A stretch of 64,000 nt of DNA from Eubacteriales bacterium (GTDB lineage Bacteria; Bacillota; Clostridia; Lachnospirales; Lachnospiraceae), in contig JAUNPK010000012.1 in NCBI GenBank assembly GCA_030536855.1, positions 1-64,000 on the forward strand, written 5' to 3'. Below, one piece after another: positions 1 through 7,576 of this stretch. The translations under genes and the position numbers were made by a program. The stretch's first letter is position 1, and each line of letters begins with the position of its first letter. The notes under the pieces are model-generated. The model did not search any database, had not been told where the DNA came from, and was given only the letters and a program-made list of their open reading frames with translations.

Positions 1-91
1 TTTTATCGTTCCAAATTACTATTTCCCATAATCCCCCCTGTCAGTTTTTGGAGGGCAATTCATTACCCATAAATTATATATGGATTTTATT

Positions 92-1009
92 TCATGGATT
101 ACATATTTTACAAGGGGAATATCCTTGATTTATTATACTTTCCCTGCTATCGTTAACATATTTTTTATTATTCTGTGCCATGCTTTCCACAGCGGAACAA
201 GAATCATAATGAAACTTTTTTGTATTTATATTCAGGACATAATTCCCTTTCTTCCCATTATTCTGCTCTGTGACAACACTATCATCAGATAATGATTCCT
301 TACCTCCATCCTGGTTCTTTGAAATGCAGCTTTCCCCGTTGGCGTAATTAATATCTATACCCGGCTGGACGTTATACACAAACACATTAAAACATATACC
401 GCTGCCGTTATCCTCCACTGAAAATGCTTCCATATACACACCTGAAGCTACAAGGTTATCTCCTTCAAACACAGGTGTAACTCTGTAAAGAACATGATAT
501 CCTGTGGATTTAACAAATGCAGCCACCTTATTTTCAAATGGTAGCATACCATTTACATTAAAATATCTCGTACCGGTTATAAGATTCTTTTCGTTATCAT
601 TTTCTCCTGCAAGCTCAAATGCTATCAAATGGCATCGGTTATACAGGTAATTTCCATCTATTAATTCATGGTAATTCACCGTGTGCCAACCTGAGGGTTT
701 TACATTGCCTATGGTACCCCTCTCTTGTGTAGGCATTATTTCTTTACAGATGTTGGCATACGCAACACCGCATCTTCCCAAAGAATCCAATTCACTGTAT
801 ATCTCAAAGGGAGTCGTCACCTTATCTTCTTCGGAAAACATGGGAACATTCCCATTAACCTCCACATAAGGACTTGAACCATACTGCCCTGCACTTATTT
901 CAGATGATGTTATGTCACTGTGGCTTTTCTTACCTGAACATCCGCAAATCACCAGACATAAGCTTAATATAAATATATTGTAGATAATCCGTTTTTTGGA
1001 TAAATTCAC
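92..1009 (-). CDS. DNA/RNA non-specific endonuclease, predicted lipoprotein
   Basis: Predicted secreted or membrane-tethered nuclease of the DNA-entry (NUC1/EndA-like) family. The start is GTG at 1009, preceded by AGGGGTG; a longer upstream reading frame would run through the tRNA gene. Residues 1-25 form a lipoprotein signal ending in LVICGC. The nuclease core has YNRCHLIAFELAGEN followed by NLITGTRYFNVNGMLPFE. The canonical DRGH catalytic motif reads NRCH, which is usual in related clostridial proteins as I recall them. The last 50 residues (FHYDSCSAVESM ... SPCKICNP) form a small Cys-rich Ada-like metal-binding module common at the end of these nucleases. The role (DNA uptake, nutrient scavenging or competition) is inferred from family only. 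Confidence 0.85.
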   Translation of the reverse strand: MNLSKKRIIYNIFILSLCLVICGCSGKKSHSDITSSEISAGQYGSSPYVEVNGNVPMFSEEDKVTTPFEIYSELDSLGRCGVAYANICKEIMPTQERGTIGNVKPSGWHTVNYHELIDGNYLYNRCHLIAFELAGENDNEKNLITGTRYFNVNGMLPFENKVAAFVKSTGYHVLYRVTPVFEGDNLVASGVYMEAFSVEDNGSGICFNVFVYNVQPGIDINYANGESCISKNQDGGKESLSDDSVVTEQNNGKKGNYVLNINTKKFHYDSCSAVESMAQNNKKYVNDSRESIINQGYSPCKICNP

Positions 1010-1027
1010 CTTTTCACCCCTAAAAAA

Positions 1028-1098
1028 AGCAGGATACGGGAGTCGAACCCGCCCAGCCAGCTTGGGAAGCTGGAGCCCTACCGATAGACCAATCCTGC
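1028..1098 (-). tRNA. tRNA-Gly (anticodon CCC)
   Basis: Reads GGG codons. Cloverleaf seen on the minus strand: 7-bp acceptor stem GCAGGAT/ATCCTGC, 4-bp D stem with two G-U pairs, anticodon stem CCAGC/GCTGG around the loop TTCCCAA (anticodon CCC), 4-base variable loop, and T stem GCGGG/CCCGT with loop TTCGACT. The CCA end is not encoded; the discriminator base is T. It lies just upstream of the nuclease gene on the same strand and overlaps the artificial N-terminal extension of that reading frame. Confidence 0.93.
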
Positions 1099-1122
1099 AC
1101 AATCTTATCCGATTAAGCAAAC

Positions 1123-1175
1123 ATCGGAAATATATTAATCTTCGTTTTAAATAATAATCGGAAACTTATTAATCT
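1123..1175. repeat. Two 19-bp direct repeats upstream of tRNA-Gly
   Basis: Units 1123-1141 and 1157-1175 match at 17 of 19 positions (ATCGGAAA then two variable bases then TATTAATCT) with a 34-bp period. They lie in the expected promoter region of the tRNA gene. They may be a local duplication or a binding-site pair; nothing shows function. Confidence 0.5.
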
Positions 1176-1305
1176 CCTTTCCGAGAATGTAAACATTTTC
1201 GGAATCCCAGACACTCATTATACATCTAATATCAGATAAATTCCACAACAAATATAATATATATATGCAAAATATAAGATATATATGCACATTTCTTCTT
1301 TTTTT

Positions 1306-1539
1306 ACATACAGTAATAGGTAATTGCGAAACTCTGTGATTTAATACTGTACGTTGTGCAATTATACTATGTTACCGCTAGGCACGCTCTCGCTGCTTGC
1401 TGCTCACAGCGGTGCATAAACGGCTAAAATACAGCCGCTAAGCACCGGTGGCAGCAAAACACCTAACTTGCAACATAGTATAATTACACAACTGTTCAAC
1501 ACCGAAAAGTTGTTTCGCAAATGCCTAAACATACAGTAA
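1306..1539. mobile_element. MITE-like palindromic element with 11-bp target duplication
   Basis: An element of 212 bp (1317-1528) is bounded by 16-bp terminal inverted repeats with two mismatches (TAGGTAATTGCGAAAC on the left; the reverse complement of the right end is TAGGCATTTGCGAAAC). A second, internal inverted pair near 1353-1372 and 1471-1491 contains AATTATACTATGTT. The element is flanked by a perfect 11-bp direct repeat, ACATACAGTAA, at 1306-1316 and 1529-1539, which is what a target-site duplication looks like. It has no coding potential, so it would need a transposase supplied in trans. Confidence 0.75.
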
Positions 1540-1561
1540 ATATGAAAGGAGGAATTACATT

Positions 1562-1866
1562 ATGTATGATAGTCAAAATAAATGGAAAGACCAAAAACAT
1601 GTTCATGAATTAACCGGAAGCACCAGAATCTTGAATGAATGTGATGAATGTCACAACACAGATTCTGCACGGTAACAGGAGAAGCAATGTACAGCAAAAA
1701 TAAACATTTTCACGAGTTCTGCGGAAAAACCGGCGGTGCCATCGATGTGGGCAATGGCAAGCATGTACACTTCATTAAAGATTCTACTGAGCCGGAGGAT
1801 AACCATAGACATGATTTTCAGGCTACAACACTAATTGACATCCCTATCGATTTTAAATGCAAATAA
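1562..1866 (+). pseudogene. YmaF-family protein, frameshifted
   Basis: Start ATG at 1562 behind GAAAGGAGG. The first frame reads HVHELTGSTRILNECDECHN and then runs into a stop. Shifting frame near 1655 restores the family sequence: HRFCTVTGEAM, HFHEFCGKTGGAIDVGNGKH, VHFIKDSTEPEDNHRHDF. One missing C in the run CACAACACAG (expected CACAACCACAG) accounts for the break. YmaF-family proteins are His-rich and of unknown function. The gene is either a recent pseudogene or carries a sequencing indel. Confidence 0.75.
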
Positions 1867-1937
1867 ATTACAAAATCCAGCAGGAGACCCCGGATATATC
1901 CGTGGTTGATTTGAGTGAAATCATAAAGATACACATT

Positions 1938-2394
1938 TTATTCGTTATACTCAATACAGAAGAAATCAAGATAAGTTTTGTACTTATCCTGCGCTACCAG
2001 ACAGGTGTCTGTCAAATAGCCCTTTTCCTGATTCCATTCCTTCAAGCCGCGATAATAATACAGTTTCAAATTGTCCTCAATGATGAATGGTACAATATTA
2101 TATTTCAGACATTCTTTGAACATAATTAGTCTTCCCACACGATCATTGCCATCTTGAAAAGGATGAATTCTTTCAAACATTACATGAAACTCTAAAATAT
2201 CATTTAAAGACTTATCTTCTTTGGCATTATACTCGGCCAGTAACGTTTTCATCTTACCGGACACATCTTCCGGAAAATTCGTTTTATGAACGATGTCCCA
2301 TCACAACGACATTCCATGTCGTAAGCTCTTTAAATTGTTTTTGTTCTCCTTTATTTTTCCATGGTTGTCGTTTCTTAGCTGAGGGGGCTAACAT
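1938..2394 (-). pseudogene. Fic-domain protein remnant (AMPylator-like)
   Basis: Fic proteins transfer nucleotide monophosphates to target proteins. The C-terminal frame (from 2264) has the motif HPFQDGNDRVGR; the consensus is HPFxxGNGRxGR, so a normally invariant Gly is Asp. An upstream frame starting at 2394 (MLAPSAKKRQPWK ... TWNVVVMGHRS) ends at a stop at 2284. It matches the segment that normally precedes NFPEDVSGKM in this family, so a frameshift near 2284 separates the two. The usual N-terminal region is missing. Probably non-functional. Confidence 0.7.
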
Positions 2395-2408
2395 TCCGGC
2401 TTTAAGAA

Positions 2409-2621
2409 TTATTTCAATATCAGTTCTGCTAACAGACTCCTCTTTATATTTTCGTATGCTTCTTCACCAAACTCTCCACTTTTTGCCCTTGTCTGATGGC
2501 GCCTTACAGTTTCTTCAAAAGGAATATCAAAGTAGTATGCATATATGTGCTCCCCATATAATTTAACAGCTGTAGTTTTTCCACTTCCGGAATTTCCTCT
2601 AAGAATAATTAAATTTTTCAC
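2409..2621 (-). pseudogene. P-loop kinase-like gene with internal deletion
   Basis: GTG start at 2621 behind GGGAGG. The Walker A motif ILRGNSGSGKTT is followed almost directly by AVKLYGEHIYAYYFDIPFEE, which in the parent family of AAA-type zeta-toxin-like or kinase-like proteins lies some 75 residues further on. The tail FGEEAYENIKRSLLAELILK is also off-family. The internal deletion removes most of the nucleotide-binding core and the product (about 70 residues) is unlikely to be active. It is one of three damaged genes in a row. Confidence 0.6.
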
Positions 2622-2784
2622 CGTGAACCTCCCAAGAGTCATATTCAACCCATATATGATTATTATAGTATACCTGCCTCATACGACAAAGTTATTTATG
2701 ACGCAGTTTCGGCACCGGAAGACATACATAATTCCTTATGTAATAGTTTTGCACCCATTAGAGGGCGCCCATGGCGCGCAAACT

Positions 2785-2818
2785 GAAAAAGGGTTCCCGA
2801 GAAATCTCGGAATCCCTT
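2785..2818 (-). terminator. Rho-independent terminator after tuf remnant
   Basis: The minus strand forms AAGGGATTCCGAGA-TTT-CTCGGGAACCCTT followed by a T run. It lies 23 bases past the tuf-like stop codon, as a tuf terminator would. Confidence 0.65.
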
Positions 2819-2840
2819 AAATTTGCTGTATTATTTACAA

Positions 2841-2861
2841 TTACTCAATGATTGTAGCAAC
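2841..2861 (-). pseudogene. Remnant of tuf (EF-Tu) 3' end
   Basis: The minus strand ends ...GTT GCT ACA ATC ATT GAG TAA, encoding VATIIE-stop, the usual C-terminus of clostridial EF-Tu. Upstream the EF-Tu reading stops abruptly (CDINSH...), so only 21 bases remain, followed by a terminator. A second, longer tuf 3' remnant lies at 23603-23662. The match is short, and the pairing with the second remnant is what gives it weight. Confidence 0.5.
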
Positions 2862-3026
2862 ATGACTATTAATATCACAACTTGTATTGTTCTGAATATT
2901 TCTAGTGATATTTCATTTCATAAAATAGTACATTTTGTGATTATTATATCTATTTCGAAAGTTTTTCAAGTCCAAAATAAGCCCATGGGCTTTTTACCTC
3001 CAATTCAAATGAAAGGACTGCTAACA
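2862..3026. other. AT-rich intergenic region, no gene seen
   Basis: An open frame crosses this stretch into the DUF6061 gene, but it has no ribosome binding site and low-complexity content. It most likely holds the promoter of the 3027 gene; no clear sigma-A motif pair stands out. Confidence 0.5.
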
Positions 3027-3266
3027 ATGAAATTGATACACGCAGAATATAACCCGATGCATAACAGCATCGACATTAACCACTATAACGGCTACATCCT
3101 CCGGATTGATTGTAATCAGGCAGAATCCTGGATACGGACTACTCCTAATTCTCAACGGTGCTTAAATGCTCTGGCGATTGACAATCCGCTGGAATATGTC
3201 CGGCTTGCTCTTGATGGCAAGATGCAGGCGTGGGTGGATGCGGAGGATAGTTTGGAAGTGTTTTAA
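3027..3266 (+). CDS. DUF6061-family small protein
   Basis: A 79-residue protein of unknown function that matches my recollection of the DUF6061 family (MKLIHAEYNPMHNSIDI ... DNPLEYVRLALDGKMQAWVD), typical of Lachnospiraceae. The start at 3027 is supported by AAAGGA ten bases upstream; the longer frame from 2823 has no binding site and is rejected. It is a single-gene unit closed by a strong terminator. These genes are often found on mobile or accessory DNA, which fits the setting. Confidence 0.75.
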   Translation: MKLIHAEYNPMHNSIDINHYNGYILRIDCNQAESWIRTTPNSQRCLNALAIDNPLEYVRLALDGKMQAWVDAEDSLEVF

Positions 3267-3273
3267 TGTGCCT

Positions 3274-3305
3274 CCCCTCTCATAACAAAGAGAGGGGGAT
3301 TTTTA
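3274..3305 (+). terminator. Rho-independent terminator
   Basis: CCCCTCTC / GAGAGGGG stem with an 8-base loop and ATTTTT tail, directly after the DUF6061 gene. Confidence 0.85.
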
Positions 3306-3324
3306 TACTTCTTATCAATTTTTC

Positions 3325-5052
3325 TTATGCATCCTGTAAATTTGGATAAACATTTAAACCAATTTTGGCTATGCCATTTAAATACTCATGTATAATATGT
3401 AAGGTCTGTTTTTCATCAATTTTACATATTCTCTGCAATTCGAAATCTTCTTTAAATTCAACTCCATATGCCATAGATACTATCAAGTTATTGACTGTAT
3501 CTTCTGTGGCCTCTATTCCCCTTGTCTGTAAAACTTGAGAAAGCGTATCCTCAATTTTTTTCTCTATGTTCTGCCTAAAATTCTTATAGTATTCTCTTGA
3601 ATAAACACTTTTATACTCTAAACTTTTCTCTTCGAATCGTATTTTTGCCTTTCCAGAAGCATTTAAACCACATAAATCTAATATACATGAGTCAATATAC
3701 ATACTTCTTTTTGTATTTTTCAACAAGCATATTTTTTCATCAATTTTTATAGGCCAAATACAATCATCCAGTTTTTTGGTATAATCATTTATGCTTTCTT
3801 CTTTAATTTCAACAATATCAAATAGCAACAATAACAACTCGTCCGCTTTTCTTTTTATATCGTCTGGGTACTTATCTAGTCGAATCATTGTACTACATTC
3901 CTGAGAAATAAGCATTCCTGCATATCTCTGCTTACTTCTTGCCTCTGTAAACACATAAATATCACCCATTGACGGATTATTATACTCTTTATTTACGCTA
4001 TAATCCGCAACATTAAACAAAAGGGTTCCAGAATTTAATAACTTCTTTTTATTTGATTCAACCCGTAAATTCTCATATTTATTCTTTGATGAAATGCCCT
4101 TCTCATCCATAATAGCTTTTGAACGCTTGGCACTATATCGCAAAAGGCCTTTCTCATAATCCAAAACATTCGTAGATAATATCTGCTCTAAAACATTCTT
4201 CTTAATAAGAGAATCAATTAACAATTCATAGCTTTCCGTAATTTTTCCACCTTCAATGTATGCGTCAACAATCATATCATCTAGATTATCAATATTAATA
4301 TGAAGTAAATCTTTAAAAGCCTTTTCTACAGAAATCTTCTTCATTTCTATCATCTTACTCAGCGCTTTTCCATACATTGATTTTGAAACCATCTCTTTTA
4401 TTCCAATTACAAGTTGCGTCTCATCCGTAATCTTTGAAAGTGGCCAGAACTGATATAAAATTTCCAAATCATTTTCTTTATTGTTTATCTTAAGATAATC
4501 AACTTTCTTATCATGTTCTAATAATCCGGCAACTTCATTAGAATAAACTATCACAAGATCGCTATATGTCTTTCTTTCCTCTATTATATTTACTATATAA
4601 TCCAGAAATTCATTTTCACGATTTGCGCCCATATCTTTATCTAAAATATACAAAGTATTTCCTTCTAATGTCTGATAAGAACTTTCAAACTTAACTCCTG
4701 TATATATATTGAACATGCTCTCCAATTGACACAATATGCTCTTTAACGTTTTTAATGACGCATCAATATCAATCTGTAAAGTTTCACATATCACAAAAAA
4801 TGTTTGAGGAATTAATGACTTAACATTCTCAGCTTCTTTTACCGGCGTATAGCTATACTCCTTATAAGCGTCAGCTTCCTCTGCAACAATTTCTATACCA
4901 TACGTATCGCAGAAATCCTTTATTGTAATATTTAGGTCATTTCCTGCTTTTTCTATTTTCCCCTCGAGTTCTCCAGCAATACTCCATCCGTCATCAATTG
5001 ATATGATATTTTTTATTTCATATTCATTTAACATTTGTATTAAGTCTTGCAA
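3325..5052 (-). CDS. Receiver-like protein, last gene of MTase-GHKL operon
   Basis: 575 residues. Residues 1-220 look like a divergent response-receiver domain: acidic pair in NIISIDDGW (20-21), candidate phospho-acceptor in LYILDKDMG (138 or 140), and VIVYSNE (about 168-173) in the place of the conserved Ser/Thr strand. Inserted helices make it longer than a CheY fold, as in the Response_reg_2 type. Around 360-392, GDIYVFTEARSKQRYAGM and LISQECSTMIRLD resemble a small beta-barrel module seen in uncharacterised conflict-system proteins. No DNA-binding domain is recognisable, so it is not an ordinary transcriptional regulator. Its start lies 2 bases past the stop of the GHKL gene, so the two are almost certainly co-translated. 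It may be the effector or signalling partner of the upstream kinase-like protein (inference). Confidence 0.75.
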   Translation of the reverse strand: MQDLIQMLNEYEIKNIISIDDGWSIAGELEGKIEKAGNDLNITIKDFCDTYGIEIVAEEADAYKEYSYTPVKEAENVKSLIPQTFFVICETLQIDIDASLKTLKSILCQLESMFNIYTGVKFESSYQTLEGNTLYILDKDMGANRENEFLDYIVNIIEERKTYSDLVIVYSNEVAGLLEHDKKVDYLKINNKENDLEILYQFWPLSKITDETQLVIGIKEMVSKSMYGKALSKMIEMKKISVEKAFKDLLHINIDNLDDMIVDAYIEGGKITESYELLIDSLIKKNVLEQILSTNVLDYEKGLLRYSAKRSKAIMDEKGISSKNKYENLRVESNKKKLLNSGTLLFNVADYSVNKEYNNPSMGDIYVFTEARSKQRYAGMLISQECSTMIRLDKYPDDIKRKADELLLLLFDIVEIKEESINDYTKKLDDCIWPIKIDEKICLLKNTKRSMYIDSCILDLCGLNASGKAKIRFEEKSLEYKSVYSREYYKNFRQNIEKKIEDTLSQVLQTRGIEATEDTVNNLIVSMAYGVEFKEDFELQRICKIDEKQTLHIIHEYLNGIAKIGLNVYPNLQDA

Positions 5053-5054
5053 TG

Positions 5055-7541
5055 CTATACCATCCTTTCACTTAAATCGAATACGAATTTGTACCTTCTA
5101 CCATCTCTTCTCTCATCTGAAAGCCAGACTCTGCCATTCATATTCTCCGTTAATTCCTGTACAATAAATAACCCTAATCCTCTTCCGTTCTCTTTCATAA
5201 AGCGGAAAGGTTCAAACAATTTATCTTCGATTTCTGGATGTACTCCGCAGCCCGAATCAAAGCATTCAATTTTCCCACTTTGTTTTATAACAAAATTAAT
5301 AGATTTTTCTTGTTGAGAATATTGTACCCAGTACAGCGAATTGAGAAATATATTATCAAAAATGGTAGTTAATATTCCCTTATTAGCCTTAATAGATATA
5401 TTTTCCCCTTCAATTAAAACATCCACACCATCTCGTCGTGCTTTTCGAGACATTGGACTATCTTCATTTACATACATATCTACCAGAAAATCCCTTAATA
5501 ATATTTCCTCTTGCTTTTCCAGATTACGCCTATATGTTGATTCCATGTGGGCTAATTGTATTTTCAAGAAATTAGTCTGTGTAATTATGTTCCTCTGATT
5601 TTTTACAATTTTATCAGTATCATTTTTGCTCTTTATAGTATCTCTTGCGCAATCCTCTATATTTTGCTCAATTCGATTCATTTCGTGCGTCAACGATTCT
5701 GCAATTATACCCAACCCCAGCAATGGAACAATGTCTTTTATTTCTTCTATTTGTTGCGACTTTAAATATATTTCTTGCTTTTTTTCATCTATGGCTTTTT
5801 GCTCTGCTACTTCATACTGAAATATTTTATCTTGTAAATTTTCAATTGCTTCTTGTGACATATCAGCAGCCATAGTTCTATTTGAAATTGCAACCTTTAA
5901 ACCTTCAATTTCGGTCTTTACATCTTGCATTTTCTTATTTTTTACCTCTTCATAACCCGCCTTTCTTTGAAATACAATCATTCCATTATCAGTTGCAACT
6001 TCACCTTTTCTTTCTTTGGTCCTCGTAAACCCATCCCTAAACTTAATATCGCTTTCAAAAATAATATTGAGTAAGAAATTTTGTATTAGCATAAAGAAAT
6101 TTTTACCATACTCATCCTGAATAAAACCTTGTCTATTTGTCTGTTCTTCAAGCTTTTCACTTGTAAATCCATCTATTTTTAAATATCCTACAACTGTATG
6201 CTCCTTGTAAATATTATTAGCTGCAGTCTGACTCTTTTCGGTAAAACCAATCCAATCCTTTCTTCCATAAGGCAACACTCTAAAACCATTTCTGTATACA
6301 TAAACACCTTGCATGGAAGACCACGCTTTATTAATCTCACTTAATGAATTTAATTTTGCTTTTATTAAACCTTCTTTCTCTAAAATAATATCTATTTCTT
6401 CCTTATTTGACTTGTCTCTTGCATAAATTACTCCTTTGAAATCTCCTGGATATGCATATTGGTCTAATATAGCTTTTGTATATTCTTCTTCAGTTAATAT
6501 TCCCTTATCTTTCTTTTCTTCAAGCTTGGATAATAATCCCTCACTCAAGAACGTGGTTCTTTCTATTGTAAAATGAATTTTGGGATAATCAATCGAAACT
6601 TTATTCAAATCACTGAAATCAACTATATGTTCCTCATAATCCTTTTCATAGTCTTCTTCACGCAATATCGTAAAGCCGGATTCTTTCATCTTTTTAACGA
6701 GAGCATTCCGACGTTGCATAATATATTTTAAAGGACGTTCAATTTTCACATATAATTTCCATTCTTTAAATTCAAAGGATACCTTCGAATCGTATAATTC
6801 ATCCAACAAACTCTCATCCACAGGTTCAACAAAATATGGAACGTCATTAATCTTTAACAATACATTAAATCTTTCACTCTTTTTCAGATTTAAATTCTTC
6901 TGAAAAGGATCCATCATATTCAATAACTCATTTTTTAGTTTTTCTTCTTTCTTCTTGTCCATATCCCAGAAGTTAAGATTTTTAATTCCTTGGATTACAA
7001 TTTTTGTACCATATGATGTCACAACGTCCTTTTCATATTTTACTGTAGCCATAATATCTGAAAAATCCATATCAATTGGAAATTCAGACCAATCTATATC
7101 GATATTAATTTTACTGTACTCTTTTATAAATTCTACATCTTCCTCTTTAAGTAAATCTGTTTCTTCAAATCTCTCTATATTCGGCACCGTTTCTACAGTT
7201 ATATAATTTCCTAATCTCTGAAACGAAAGACGTCCTATACCTTTCTTACCCAAAACCCTTCTATGATAGTAAATAGAACTCTTCTCTTCCTCTTTAAAAC
7301 TTGTCGATAACCTCAAGAAAGAATTTCTCACAATGCTCGGAATCATCCCATTACCATCATCTTTAATCTCTATACGGCCCTTTCCATAAGGAGTGACAGT
7401 ATCTGTATCAATAACTACATCGACATTATTAGCATCTGCATCATATGCATTCTTAATCAACTCCAAAAGGGCAACCAGCTCATCTTCAATAAGCTGCTCA
7501 CCTAGCTGCATGATTAATCTTGCAGATGCTGTTAAATTCAT
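5055..7541 (-). CDS. Double GHKL ATPase: MORC/Hsp90-like N-term plus histidine-kinase-like C-term
   Basis: 828 residues; start ATG at 7541 directly behind GAGGAGTG. The N-terminal GHKL ATPase has an N box ELIKNAYDADANNV (27-40), G1 DDGNGM (61-66) and G2 lid GKKGIGR (98-104), of the HATPase_c_3 / Hsp90-MutL-MORC type. After a long middle region and a coiled coil comes an H-box-like helix ESLTHEM with His near 619, then a second ATPase: FDNIFLNSLYW (N box, N730), FDSGCG (762-766) and GRGLGLFIV (786-794). This resembles a soluble sensor histidine kinase fused behind a MORC-like ATPase; no transmembrane segment is seen. It sits between a DNA methyltransferase and a receiver-like protein in one operon. 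I infer a phospho-relay or ATP-gated clamp in DNA defence; this is unproven. Confidence 0.8.
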   Translation of the reverse strand: MNLTASARLIMQLGEQLIEDELVALLELIKNAYDADANNVDVVIDTDTVTPYGKGRIEIKDDGNGMIPSIVRNSFLRLSTSFKEEEKSSIYYHRRVLGKKGIGRLSFQRLGNYITVETVPNIERFEETDLLKEEDVEFIKEYSKINIDIDWSEFPIDMDFSDIMATVKYEKDVVTSYGTKIVIQGIKNLNFWDMDKKKEEKLKNELLNMMDPFQKNLNLKKSERFNVLLKINDVPYFVEPVDESLLDELYDSKVSFEFKEWKLYVKIERPLKYIMQRRNALVKKMKESGFTILREEDYEKDYEEHIVDFSDLNKVSIDYPKIHFTIERTTFLSEGLLSKLEEKKDKGILTEEEYTKAILDQYAYPGDFKGVIYARDKSNKEEIDIILEKEGLIKAKLNSLSEINKAWSSMQGVYVYRNGFRVLPYGRKDWIGFTEKSQTAANNIYKEHTVVGYLKIDGFTSEKLEEQTNRQGFIQDEYGKNFFMLIQNFLLNIIFESDIKFRDGFTRTKERKGEVATDNGMIVFQRKAGYEEVKNKKMQDVKTEIEGLKVAISNRTMAADMSQEAIENLQDKIFQYEVAEQKAIDEKKQEIYLKSQQIEEIKDIVPLLGLGIIAESLTHEMNRIEQNIEDCARDTIKSKNDTDKIVKNQRNIITQTNFLKIQLAHMESTYRRNLEKQEEILLRDFLVDMYVNEDSPMSRKARRDGVDVLIEGENISIKANKGILTTIFDNIFLNSLYWVQYSQQEKSINFVIKQSGKIECFDSGCGVHPEIEDKLFEPFRFMKENGRGLGLFIVQELTENMNGRVWLSDERRDGRRYKFVFDLSERMV

Positions 7542-7576
7542 CTTTTCACTCCTCTGCACTTTTCATCTTCTCCTCT

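Noticed and set aside
1010-1120. N-terminal extension of the nuclease reading frame
   Set aside because: It runs through the tRNA-Gly gene; GTG at 1009 has its own AGGGG binding site and begins a proper lipoprotein signal.
2823-3026. Long N-terminal extension of the DUF6061 protein
   Set aside because: Low-complexity hydrophobic reading of AT-rich DNA without a binding site; the family starts at MKLIHAEY.
5341-5875. Cluster of plus-strand ORFs inside the GHKL gene
   Set aside because: Antisense shadows of a long, motif-rich coding gene.
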